Below are positions 49,156 through 57,157 of a stretch of 62,065 nucleotides of DNA, one piece after another (the first letter of the stretch is position 1; the number at the start of each line of letters is the position of its first letter). The stretch is from contig JALWPV010000042.1 in the NCBI GenBank assembly GCA_027080775.1, forward strand, positions 1 to 62,065, read 5' to 3'. The DNA comes from Acidilobaceae archaeon (GTDB taxonomy: Archaea; Thermoproteota; Thermoprotei_A; Sulfolobales; Acidilobaceae). A model generated the notes under the pieces. It worked only from the letters and a program-made list of their open reading frames with translations. It had not been told where the DNA came from and did not search any database. The translations under genes and the position numbers were made by a program.

Positions 49156-50618
49156 GGGCCAGGGTCGGCGTGGTGGGCGCTGGCCTAGCGGGCCTCACGG
49201 CGGCCCTAAGGCTGGCAGTGAAGGGCTTCGAGGTCACCGTGCTGCACCTGGGCGGCCTCGGGGGCTCCAACTCCTACAGGATACAGGCTGGCATAGCGCT
49301 GCCCCTGGGCGAGGGGGATAGCATAGCGCTCCACGTAGCCGACACACTGAGGGTTGGCTGGTTCACGAACGACCCCGAGGCGGTGTGGAGCATAATATCC
49401 AAGGCCGGCGAGGCCCATGAGTTCCTCACGAGCCTGGGGGTCAGGTTCGAGGGCGTCGAGCTTGAGGGTGGCCACAGCAGGCCGAGGGTCCACACGATAC
49501 GGGGCGAGACGGGGCGCCACATAATGGAGGCCTTATGGAGCCGCGCCGAGGGGGAGGGCGTCGAGCTGGTCGAGGACCAGGCGGTCGAGCTTCTAATCCA
49601 TGAGGGGGAGTGCCTCGGGGTCGCCGCCGCCAGCGGGAGGGTCTACGAGTTCGACGCCACCATCGTAGCCGCGGGGGGCTACACGGGCCTCTACAAGTAC
49701 ACCTCGGGCTCGGGCTACGACACGGGCGTGCTCCTCGGGGACTACATAAGGAAGGGGGGCCCCGCCCGCGACCTGGAGTTCATCCAGTTCCACCCCACAG
49801 CCTACATAGCCCCCGACGGCAGCGTGGTTCTCCTAAGCGAGGCGCTCAGGGGGAGAGGCGCCAAGATAATAGACGAGGGGGGCTCGAGGTTCGTCAACGA
49901 GCTGGCCCCGAGGGACGAGGTCTCACGGGCCATCTACAGGAAGCTCCGCAGCGGCTCCAAGGTCTACCTGGACGCCAGGGGCATCGAGGGCGTGGAGAGG
50001 CTCTTCCCCGGGATATACGAGGCCCTCCTAGAGAAGGGGGTCGACATGGCCAGGGAGCCCGTGCCCATAACGCCCGTGGCCCACTACAGCATAGGGGGCT
50101 TCCCCGTGGACGCCTACTGGAGGACCCCCACGAGGAGGCTCTACGCCATAGGCGAGGCCGCCGCCTCGGGGCTGCATGGGGCGAACAGGCTCCCAAGCAA
50201 CTCCTCCCTAGAGTGCGTCGTAAGCGGCCTCGAGTCCGCCCGCACCGTGGCGAGGGACCTCGAGTCCCTGGGGCCAGCGAGCCGCGGCCCCCCAGAGCCC
50301 CTGGGCCCCCCGGGCAGGGTGGAGGCCCACCCGGGCCTCGCGGAGGTGCTCTGGAGCCTCGTGGGTATAGAGAGGAGCGGCGAGGGCCTAGAGAGGGCTA
50401 TCGAGGCCATCAAGGGCCTGGAGGGCGTGCCCGGGCAGCTGAGGAGCCTAGCCCTGGGCATAGCGCTCTGCGCCCTCGAGAGGAGGGAGTCGCGGGGAGT
50501 CCACTACAGGGTCGACTACCCCTACATGGACGCCCGCTACAGCGGCCCCTCCCTCCTCGAGGGCGGGGCCTGCAGGATCCCCGCCCCAGGGCCCCGCCTA
50601 GCTTTAGCTGGTGGGTAA
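49152..50618 (+). CDS. nadB: L-aspartate oxidase
   Basis: 488-residue flavoprotein converting aspartate to iminoaspartate, of the fumarate reductase/SdhA fold. FAD motif VGVVGAGLAGLTAALRLA at the start, LEFIQFHPTAY near residue 212, SRFVNELAPRDEVSRAIY, and GLHGANRLPSNSSLECVVSG near residue 340. The C-terminal helical domain is present but somewhat short. It completes the de novo NAD route with NadA and NadC. Confidence 0.92.
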   Translation: MRARVGVVGAGLAGLTAALRLAVKGFEVTVLHLGGLGGSNSYRIQAGIALPLGEGDSIALHVADTLRVGWFTNDPEAVWSIISKAGEAHEFLTSLGVRFEGVELEGGHSRPRVHTIRGETGRHIMEALWSRAEGEGVELVEDQAVELLIHEGECLGVAAASGRVYEFDATIVAAGGYTGLYKYTSGSGYDTGVLLGDYIRKGGPARDLEFIQFHPTAYIAPDGSVVLLSEALRGRGAKIIDEGGSRFVNELAPRDEVSRAIYRKLRSGSKVYLDARGIEGVERLFPGIYEALLEKGVDMAREPVPITPVAHYSIGGFPVDAYWRTPTRRLYAIGEAAASGLHGANRLPSNSSLECVVSGLESARTVARDLESLGPASRGPPEPLGPPGRVEAHPGLAEVLWSLVGIERSGEGLERAIEAIKGLEGVPGQLRSLALGIALCALERRESRGVHYRVDYPYMDARYSGPSLLEGGACRIPAPGPRLALAGG

Positions 50619-50637
50619 TACATGGGCGCACCCAACA

Positions 50638-50644
50638 GTTAAAG
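50638..50644 (+). promoter_or_regulatory. TATA box for the CBS-domain gene
   Basis: GTTAAAG just after the nadB stop; it predicts a transcript start near 50666 and therefore a translation start at TTG 50680 rather than the upstream ATG at 50611. Confidence 0.45.
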
Positions 50645-50679
50645 TCCTCCCCGCCCCCAGGGTCTCCCCGGGTGCCGTC

Positions 50680-51087
50680 TTGGCCCTCGTGACTGTGGGC
50701 GAGATCGTTTCGAGGCACGTTGTAAGCGTTAAGCCCTCCACGACCGTCAGGGAGGCCTCGGCCATAATGAGGGAGCACAGGATAGGCAGCGTGCTAGTCA
50801 TGGACGAGTCCGAGAACCTCCAGGGCATACTCACCGAGAGGGACATAGTCTACAGGGTCGTAGCCGAGGGCAAGGGCCCCGAGACGCTGGTAGAGGAGGT
50901 CATGACCCGGGACATCATAACAGTCAGGGAGGACGCCACGCTCGCGGAGGCCGCCAGGATGATGCTAGGCTTCGGGGTCCGCCACCTACCCGTGGTCGAC
51001 AGGTCAGGGAGGGTTATTGGAGTGATAAGCCTGAGAGACCTAGCAAAGGCCATATGGGGCTCCTACGAGCCCCCCATGACCCCATAG
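50680..51087 (+). CDS. CBS-domain pair protein
   Basis: 135 residues, two CBS domains only: IVSRHVVSVKPSTTVREASA with GILTERDIVYRVV, then VMTRDIITVREDATLAEAARMM with GVRHLPVVDRSGRVIGVISL. CBS pairs (Bateman modules) bind adenine nucleotides such as AMP, ATP, NAD or SAM. The ORF opens at 50611 but the extra residues overlap the nadB end and precede the predicted transcript start. It directly follows the NAD operon. A paralogue lies at 58750-59136. Confidence 0.88.
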   Translation: MALVTVGEIVSRHVVSVKPSTTVREASAIMREHRIGSVLVMDESENLQGILTERDIVYRVVAEGKGPETLVEEVMTRDIITVREDATLAEAARMMLGFGVRHLPVVDRSGRVIGVISLRDLAKAIWGSYEPPMTP

Positions 51088-51162
51088 CGAGGCCAGAGAG
51101 GCGGGGGGTTCTTAGGGGGCTCAGCGCCGCCACCTAGCTAGCCGTGGGTGTAGGATGCCCTC

Positions 51163-51176
51163 CGAGTAATTACTCG
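51163..51176. promoter_or_regulatory. 14-bp perfect palindrome upstream of the radical SAM gene
   Basis: CGAGTAATTACTCG reads the same on both strands. It lies 24 bases before the TATA box TTAAATTT, a position typical of an activator site. It is AT-centred in a GC-rich genome. Confidence 0.45.
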
Positions 51177-51199
51177 CCTGGGGCTCTTAGGGTCATAGC

Positions 51200-51207
51200 T
51201 TAAATTT
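51200..51207 (+). promoter_or_regulatory. TATA box of the radical SAM gene
   Basis: TTAAATTT, followed by a strong GGGAGG ribosome-binding site at 51235-51240 that fixes the ATG at 51248. Confidence 0.55.
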
Positions 51208-51247
51208 CTCTCCAAGGCCGTAGAGTCTATAGTAGGGAGGCGATAAG

Positions 51248-52858
51248 ATGGCGGTTCTGGGCAACGGCAGGAACGGCCACTGGAGAGTGAAGAAGCCCAG
51301 GAAGAGGCTAGACGTCGACTTCATAATCAGCGTTGACAGGTGCCTCATGAGTGATCACCACGGGAAGGTCTTCATAGGCTTCGCCGCCACGGGGCCCGCC
51401 ATAGGGGTCCCCGAGAGGGTGTGGAAGTGGATCTGCTGCCCGGCCCCCAAGGTTGACGAGTACGGGAGGCCCTTCGTGGCGCCATACGCCCTGAGGAAGC
51501 TGGAGGCCGCCCTCCAGGACGCTGGCTTCAAGGCCTACGTCATAGACCCGGACTACGTGCCGTACTACGCGCTCCAGGGCGCGAAGGCCCTGATGATAGG
51601 GCACCACGACTACTTCGCTATGGGGCCGCCGAGCAATGAGTGGTGGCTCCTCACCGGGAGGGAGCCTGTGAACAGGAAGACCTTCAAGGCCTTCATCAGC
51701 CACCCGGCCATATGGGAGGCCAAGAGGAGGCACGGCATGAGGATAGTGGTCGGGGGCCCCTCGGTTTGGCAGTGGGAGGCCTGCAGGGAGGCTAGGAAGA
51801 GGTGGCCCGTCGACACGCTGGTGGACGGCGAGGCGGATAAGGTGATAGTGGAGATAGCGGAGAAGATCCTCAACGGGGAGGAGCTGCCCCCCAAGATAGT
51901 CATCCCGCCCCAGGAGAGCCCGAGGATAGAGGAGATACCGGACATCAAGAAGCCCAGCGTTGGCGGGCTGGTAGAGATAATGAGGGGGTGCCCCCGGGGC
52001 TGCAAGTTCTGCAGCGTGACCCTCAGGCCCCTCAGGTTCATGCCCCTCGATAAGATCGAGAGGGAGATACTGGTCAACCTGAGGGCCGGCAATAGGAACG
52101 TGCTACTCCACAGCGAGGACGTCCTCCTATACGGTGCCGACGTCGTGAGGCCCCGGGAGGAGCCCCTCATAAAGCTCCACAAGATGGTCGCTAGGCACCT
52201 CGAGGAGTACGAGGCTGGCTTCGCATGGAGCCACGCGAGCCTCGCGGCGGTGAAGTATGCGCAGGAGCATGGTAGGATAGTCTCGAAGATAGTGGACATA
52301 GTCCTGGACGGCGACGTTAGGAAGTTCTTCGGCGTCGAGGTCGGGATAGAGACTGGCAGCGTTAGGCTCGCCAAGAAGATAATGCCCGCCAAGGCCGCCC
52401 CCTACCCGGCGGAGAAGTGGCCCGACATAGTTGAGGACGCCTTCGCCATACTCACTGATAACAACATCATACCAGCGGCCACCTACATACTAGGCCTCCC
52501 CGAGGAGACCGAGGACGACGTCTACGCCACTATAGAGCTCATAGAGAGGCTCAAGCCCTACCCGAGCCTCATAGTCCCGATGTTCTTCGTGCCCATGGGG
52601 GCCCTCAAGGATAGGGAGGGCTTCAAGAGGGCCCACCTGAAGCCGTACCACGTAGAGGCCATGGTCGTGTCGGCCAAGCACTCGATACGCTGGGCTAAGT
52701 GGATAATAAACCATGGATACCTCAACAAGCCCCAGCACGCCCCCCTACGCCTGGCCCTGAGCTACTTCGTGAGGTACGCCGAGAGGAGGATAGAGGACTA
52801 CATAAGGAAGCACGCCGCCGAGCTGGGCGTGGACGCCTCCACCGTGCTCAGAGCCTAG
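51248..52858 (+). CDS. radical SAM protein with N-terminal B12-binding-like domain
   Basis: 536 residues. The first 200 have a Rossmann-like layout (LEAALQDAGFKAYVIDPDYV, KALMIGHHDYFAMG, MRIVVGGPSVWQWE) as in cobalamin-binding radical SAM enzymes, but without an obvious DxHxxG base-off motif. The radical SAM cluster site is RGCPRGCKFCSV (CxxxCxxC) near residue 254, followed by EVGIETGSVRLAKKIMP and AATYILGLPEETEDDV. The general type is that of YgiQ-like and archaeal lipid- or cofactor-modifying enzymes; the reaction is unknown. It is alone on its transcript with a strong promoter and ribosome-binding site, so it is probably well expressed. Confidence 0.82.
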   Translation: MAVLGNGRNGHWRVKKPRKRLDVDFIISVDRCLMSDHHGKVFIGFAATGPAIGVPERVWKWICCPAPKVDEYGRPFVAPYALRKLEAALQDAGFKAYVIDPDYVPYYALQGAKALMIGHHDYFAMGPPSNEWWLLTGREPVNRKTFKAFISHPAIWEAKRRHGMRIVVGGPSVWQWEACREARKRWPVDTLVDGEADKVIVEIAEKILNGEELPPKIVIPPQESPRIEEIPDIKKPSVGGLVEIMRGCPRGCKFCSVTLRPLRFMPLDKIEREILVNLRAGNRNVLLHSEDVLLYGADVVRPREEPLIKLHKMVARHLEEYEAGFAWSHASLAAVKYAQEHGRIVSKIVDIVLDGDVRKFFGVEVGIETGSVRLAKKIMPAKAAPYPAEKWPDIVEDAFAILTDNNIIPAATYILGLPEETEDDVYATIELIERLKPYPSLIVPMFFVPMGALKDREGFKRAHLKPYHVEAMVVSAKHSIRWAKWIINHGYLNKPQHAPLRLALSYFVRYAERRIEDYIRKHAAELGVDASTVLRA

Positions 52859-52877
52859 AGCCCGGGCATCCGAGGGG

Positions 52878-53354
52878 CTAGTCCGGCGGGGTGTACCTGC
52901 GCACGGGTATCGGCTTCTCCAGGGGGAGCATGCCCCCCCTTATCTTCCATATCAGCCCCCTCGTGGACGCTGTGAGCGGGAGCTTGAGGGCCTCGTCCAT
53001 GGTGTAGTATGCTGCCTCCACGGCGTCCCCGCCCGGCCTCGGCTCGGCGCCGGGGTCCCTCGGCTCTAGAAGGACTGTAACCAGGACGTAGTGGTACCTG
53101 ACCCCCCTCGAGTCAACCTTTATCAGGTCATCAACGTTAACGACGCCGAGGGGCCTAGCCTCGACCCCCGTCTCCTCGAGGGTCTCCCTGGCGGCGGCCT
53201 CGAGAACCCCCTCGCCAAGCTCCACGTGGCCCCCGGGTATGCTCCAGTAGCCCCTGCTGGGAGGGTAGCCCCTCTTGACGAGCAGGATCCTATCCCCAAC
53301 CAGAACCAGGCCGCCCACGCCCACGAGGGGCTTCTCGGGGTAGAGGTGAACCAC
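52878..53354 (-). CDS. Nudix hydrolase
   Basis: 158 residues. The Nudix box is complete: GGHVELGEGVLEAAARETLE then ETGVE, fitting Gx5Ex7REUxEExGU. The preceding ILLVKRGYPPSRGYWSIPGG resembles ADP-ribose pyrophosphatase or general house-cleaning Nudix enzymes. It would cleave nucleoside diphosphate derivatives; exact substrate unknown. Convergent with the radical SAM gene. Confidence 0.9.
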   Translation of the reverse strand: MVHLYPEKPLVGVGGLVLVGDRILLVKRGYPPSRGYWSIPGGHVELGEGVLEAAARETLEETGVEARPLGVVNVDDLIKVDSRGVRYHYVLVTVLLEPRDPGAEPRPGGDAVEAAYYTMDEALKLPLTASTRGLIWKIRGGMLPLEKPIPVRRYTPPD

Positions 53355-53438
53355 TAGCCCGGCACCCCACGGCCAATCCAGGCCCCGCTAGGGGTTTTAC
53401 CCTGGGGGAGCCCGGGGTTATGGTCGGCTGATGCGGGC

Positions 53439-54191
53439 TTGCCCGGGACCAGGCTCCTCTACCAGGAGGACAGCTACCTGAGGGAGTTCGACGCCACCGT
53501 GGTCGAGGTCCGGGGGGACGAGGTGGCACTCGACGCCACGGCCTTCCACCCCGGGCCCCACGGGGGCCTCGATACTGACACCGGCTACCTAGTAGGCCGG
53601 GGGGGTAGGTGGAGGGTCGAAGCCGCCAGGCTTGAGGGGGACACGGTCTACCATAGGGTCCCCGGCCACTCCCTGGGGCCGGGCGAGAGGGTGCACGGCG
53701 TCATAGACTGGCCTAGGAGGTACGCCATGATGAGGCTCCACACGTTCAGCCACATACTAGCGGCCGTGCTCTACGAGCGCTACGGGGCCCTCGTCACGGG
53801 CGGCCACATAAGCCCGGAGGGGGCCAGGGACGACTTCGACCTATCCAAGGCCGGCGGCGAGTGGAGGAGGGCCCTCCTAGAGGGCTTCGAGGAGGCCAGG
53901 AGGATAGCGGCTAGGTGCATAGAGGTAAAGGTCTACTGGCTCCCCCGCGAGGAGGCACTCAAGATACCCGGCCTCGTCAAGCTGGCCTCGAGGCTCCCAC
54001 CAGAGGTCGAGAGGCTGAGGATAGTAGAGATACCCGGCGTCGACATACAGGCCGACGGGGGCCCCCACGTCTCTAACACCTGTGAGATAGGCGAGGTCGA
54101 GCTTGTGGGCGTGGAGAGCAAGGGCAGGAGGAGGCGCAGGATCTACTACAGGCTCGCTGGGGGTGGCGGCGCTGGGGGAGGAGAGGCCTAG
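53439..54191 (+). CDS. alaX: alanyl-tRNA editing protein AlaX
   Basis: 250-residue trans-editing protein related to the editing domain of AlaRS; it removes Ser (or Gly) from tRNA-Ala. The N-terminal glycine motif FHPGPHGGLDTDTGYL, the zinc half-site RLHTFSHIL and the second half DIQADGGPHVSNTCEIGEV are present. In the second half-site the AlaRS cysteine (CFGTH) is replaced by Asp (DGGPH), leaving three His/other ligands. TTG start. Its end overlaps the dTMP kinase start. Confidence 0.85.
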   Translation: MPGTRLLYQEDSYLREFDATVVEVRGDEVALDATAFHPGPHGGLDTDTGYLVGRGGRWRVEAARLEGDTVYHRVPGHSLGPGERVHGVIDWPRRYAMMRLHTFSHILAAVLYERYGALVTGGHISPEGARDDFDLSKAGGEWRRALLEGFEEARRIAARCIEVKVYWLPREEALKIPGLVKLASRLPPEVERLRIVEIPGVDIQADGGPHVSNTCEIGEVELVGVESKGRRRRRIYYRLAGGGGAGGGEA

Positions 54192-55065
54192 GGAGCCGGG
54201 GGCCGAGGCGGACCTCAGGCCCCGCGCTATAGCAGGCCTGGCCCTGGGCGAGGCCCGGAGGCTATGCGGCGGCCCCTACAGGCTCCAGCGCGGGATCCTG
54301 GTGGCCGTGGAGGGCATAGACGGCGCCGGGGTCTCCACGACGGCCGAAGCCCTCGCCCGGGTGCTCGACTCGATGCTCGAGGCTGGGGGGGCCTGCTACA
54401 CGAAGGAGCCCACCTACGGGCCCGTCGGGTTCCTCATCTGGCAGGCCCTCAGCGGGGGCTACATGGAGCCCCTCAGGCTCCCCCAGATGCTAGGCCTCCT
54501 ATTCGCCGCCGACAGGCTCTGGCACCTCACCGCCGAGGCCATCCAGGGGGCCCGGGGGGTGCTGGGGTGCCTGGCCAGGCCCGCCGTCGTGGTGAGCGAC
54601 CGCTACAAGTACAGTAGCCTAGCCTACCAGCAGGTCAGCGGACTCGTGGCTGATAGGAGGATCCCGGGGGCCCCGAGGGAGTGGCTCGAAGCCATCAACT
54701 CCTACGCGCCCCCAGCCCATTTCCTAGTATACGTGGACGTCCCCGTAGAGGTAGCCCTCTCCAGGGTGGAGGGTGAGAGGTGGGTGCTACACCTCTACGA
54801 GAGGAGGGCCTACCTCGAGGAGGTCAGGAGGCGCTTCGAGGACCTACTCGACTCCCTAGCTGGGAGGCCGGAGGCCCCAGCCAGAGCCCCCTGGGCGGCC
54901 CTCCTCGAGGCGTGGGGCCTAGACCCCAGCGAGGCCTACCCCGGGGGAGGCTACCCAATACTCCTACGCCTCGACGGCACCGGGTCCCCCGTGGAGAACG
55001 TTGCCAGGGCCGCCTGCGGGATCCTGAGGGTAGCTAGTGAGAGGGGGCTAGTGAGTAGCCTTTGA
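54163..55065 (+). CDS. tmk: thymidylate kinase-like P-loop kinase
   Basis: 300 residues from GTG 54163, about 90 more than standard Tmk because of a 45-residue N-terminal lead and a C-terminal extension (DPSEAYPGGGYPILLRLDG). Tmk features: VAVEGIDGAG at the P-loop, TKEPTYGPVG, the DRY motif in VVVSDRYKYSSLAYQ and YVDVPVEVALSR. The Walker A lysine is replaced: GIDGAGVST has V57 where K is expected. dTMP phosphorylation is likely but the substitution makes activity uncertain. A later start (GTG 54301) would trim the lead. Overlaps alaX by 29 bases. Confidence 0.78.
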   Translation: MAALGEERPREPGAEADLRPRAIAGLALGEARRLCGGPYRLQRGILVAVEGIDGAGVSTTAEALARVLDSMLEAGGACYTKEPTYGPVGFLIWQALSGGYMEPLRLPQMLGLLFAADRLWHLTAEAIQGARGVLGCLARPAVVVSDRYKYSSLAYQQVSGLVADRRIPGAPREWLEAINSYAPPAHFLVYVDVPVEVALSRVEGERWVLHLYERRAYLEEVRRRFEDLLDSLAGRPEAPARAPWAALLEAWGLDPSEAYPGGGYPILLRLDGTGSPVENVARAACGILRVASERGLVSSL

Positions 55066-55201
55066 TAGAACTTCCCCGAGCCTCCTTGCTCCGACACCTC
55101 TCCACCTAAGGCCCTGCACTCCCAACCCTGCCCTGAAGGCTGTAGAGGGGGAGGTCGGAGGGCCGTATGAAGAGGCTGGGCTTACTCCTCGGGGGGTCGC
55201 G

Positions 55202-55438
55202 ATGCCGGTACTATTTGTCGCCTCGCTCTTCTACAGCGCCGCCGCGGCCCTTGCCAGCGTCGCGGTTGCGGCCGCTCTGTGGGGCCTGGTTAGGAGGCTG
55301 GGCCTCCGCTTCCGCTCCCTCAACATAGAGGCGGCCTGGGCCTCCTGCAGGCTCACGCGCGGGGACCTCGAGAGGATTATAGCTGGGAGGGACCTGCCGA
55401 GCGCCGCCGAGATCTTCGGGGTGCCCCTGGGGCACTAG
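55202..55438 (+). CDS. small membrane protein, 78 aa
   Basis: One N-terminal transmembrane helix (LFYSAAAALASVAVAAALWGL) followed by a basic then mixed 50-residue cytoplasmic tail. ATG start after CTCGGGGGG. No family recognised. The 136 bases before it contain an inverted pair CTCCGAC-ACCTCTCC / GGGGGAGGTCGGAG (about 55098 and 55148) but no clear TATA box. Confidence 0.5.
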   Translation: MPVLFVASLFYSAAAALASVAVAAALWGLVRRLGLRFRSLNIEAAWASCRLTRGDLERIIAGRDLPSAAEIFGVPLGH

Positions 55439-55483
55439 CGCTATCCTCAATAGCCGCCCCCGGGGCCGGGAGGCCAGCGGCGT

Positions 55484-56680
55484 ATGGCCTTGCCCGTGGT
55501 TAGCGAGCCCTGGCTCGCGCTGCCTGGGAGCCCTACTAGGAGGCTTGACAGGGTGCTCGAGGGCCTCCGCGGCGTTGACATCGTGAACCTCGCCGCCGGG
55601 AGGCCCGGCCTGGCCCCTCCAGGGTGGCTCCTCGAGGCGTTCCACGAGAGGCTCATTAAGGGCGGCCTCGCCCCCTTCGGCTACACCCCCAGCGGGGGCC
55701 TCAGGGAGGCTAGGGAGGCCGTGGCCAGGGACATAGAGGAGACCGGCGGGCCCAGCCTGTCGTGGAGGGAGGTCGTCCTAACGGCTGGGGGGCAGAATGC
55801 CGTGGCGGCTGTCCTCCACGGCCTCCGGGGGAGGCATGGGAGGATCCTCCTTGTCGAGCCTGCCTGGTTTGCCTACGAGCCCCTGGCGAGGGCTATGGGC
55901 CTCGAGCCCCTCTACGTGGAGAGCAAGCCCCCCGATTACAGGATCCCCGAGGAGCCCCTCAAGGAGGCCGTGGAGCGCGGGGTCGATATGATCCTCCTGC
56001 CGGACCCCGATAACCCGACTGGGAGGCTCCTAACCGAGGGCGAGGCCAGGCTCCTCGCCGACCTGGCTGTTGACCACGACGCCTGGCTGGTGGTTGACGA
56101 GCCCTATAGGACCCTCGTCTACGAGGGCTCCAAGGTCTACCCGGCCAAGCTGGCCCCGGGCAACGTGGTTGGCCTCGGGGCCCTCAGCAAGGACCCGGGG
56201 GTCCCCGGGTGGAGGCTCGGCTACGCCTACGGCCCCGAGGAGGCGGTGAGGGCCCTTGAGAGGTTCGTGGAGTTCACGGTCTACTGCCCCCCGAGGGCGG
56301 CGCAGGAGCTCGCCATACTCTACTTCAACGATGAGAGGAAGTGGGAGTTCAGGAGGATCCTGCGGGAGGAGTATAGGAGGCGCAGGGACGCCCTCCTAGG
56401 AGCCCTCGAGAGGCTCCTCCCGAGGGCCCGGGTCCCGAGGGCGCCGGCGGGCATGTTCCTCTACGCCGACCTCACGGGCTACCTGGGCGGCGAGCGTGGC
56501 GTGACGGAGAGGCTGGCCGAGCACGCCCTGGCGAGGCACGCCGTCCTCGTGCTGCCCGGGGAGGCCTTCGGCCCCAGCCAGGCTGGCAGGCTCAGGCTTA
56601 CCTTCACCTATGAGCCCCCGGAGAGGCTCGTGGAGGGCGCCAGGAGGCTGGCCGAGGCCATCCAGGATTTTAAGGGGTAG
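55484..56680 (+). CDS. PLP-dependent aminotransferase class I/II
   Basis: 398 residues of the fold-type I aminotransferase family. NLAAGRPGLAPPGWLLEAF at the start, YTPSGGLREAREAVARDI, the substrate/PLP region DPDNPTGRLL, VVDEPYRTLVYEG and the PLP lysine in LGALSKDPGVPGWRLGYAY. The closest general group is aspartate/aromatic/alanine aminotransferases; amino-donor specificity cannot be read. ATG start. Confidence 0.9.
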   Translation: MALPVVSEPWLALPGSPTRRLDRVLEGLRGVDIVNLAAGRPGLAPPGWLLEAFHERLIKGGLAPFGYTPSGGLREAREAVARDIEETGGPSLSWREVVLTAGGQNAVAAVLHGLRGRHGRILLVEPAWFAYEPLARAMGLEPLYVESKPPDYRIPEEPLKEAVERGVDMILLPDPDNPTGRLLTEGEARLLADLAVDHDAWLVVDEPYRTLVYEGSKVYPAKLAPGNVVGLGALSKDPGVPGWRLGYAYGPEEAVRALERFVEFTVYCPPRAAQELAILYFNDERKWEFRRILREEYRRRRDALLGALERLLPRARVPRAPAGMFLYADLTGYLGGERGVTERLAEHALARHAVLVLPGEAFGPSQAGRLRLTFTYEPPERLVEGARRLAEAIQDFKG

Positions 56681-56698
56681 CGATCCATATTCCCTTGT

Positions 56699-57133
56699 GT
56701 GGAAGGTGGGGTGCAGGGGGTGCCGGATGCCGAGCCCAAGAGGTTCCTAGTAGTGGTGACGACGAACGAGGCCGAGAAGGTGCTCGAGGCACTCCTGCTA
56801 GCGGCCAATGCCCGGGAGATGGGGATGGACACCTACATGTACTTTACCCTCTCCGGGGTTGAGGCACTCATCAGGGGGCAGCTCAACAGGCTCAGGCCCG
56901 GCAGAGGCACAGTCGCCTCCAACCTGAGGAGGAGGGCCGATAGGATAGGCCTCCCCTCGAACCTCGAGGAGTTCTACGACGAGCTGAGGAGCCGCGGGGT
57001 CAAGGTCTACGTCGACGAGCCCAGCCTCCTAGCCGCGGGCCTAGCCCGCGGCGACCTCGTGCCCGTGGACGGCCTCGCGGGCCCCGGGTTCCCACTCGCC
57101 CTAGGCCCCGACACCTACACCCTAGTCATCTAG
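56699..57133 (+). CDS. DsrE-like family protein
   Basis: 144 residues with a DsrE/DsrF-like alpha/beta layout: FLVVVTTNEAEKVLEALLLA, MGMDTYMYFTLSGVEAL, and LEEFYDELRSRGVKVYV near the end. There is no conserved cysteine at the usual sulfur-carrying place, so it may belong to the non-sulfur branch. GTG start at 56699 with two further GTGs in the next 21 bases. Function unknown. Confidence 0.65.
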   Translation: MEGGVQGVPDAEPKRFLVVVTTNEAEKVLEALLLAANAREMGMDTYMYFTLSGVEALIRGQLNRLRPGRGTVASNLRRRADRIGLPSNLEEFYDELRSRGVKVYVDEPSLLAAGLARGDLVPVDGLAGPGFPLALGPDTYTLVI

Positions 57134-57157
57134 CCGTAGCGAGGGGAGGCTGGGGCA

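Noticed and set aside
49610-50692. 360-aa open frame over nadB
   Set aside because: Low-complexity Gly/Arg/Pro translation, no motif; nadB is intact in its own frame.
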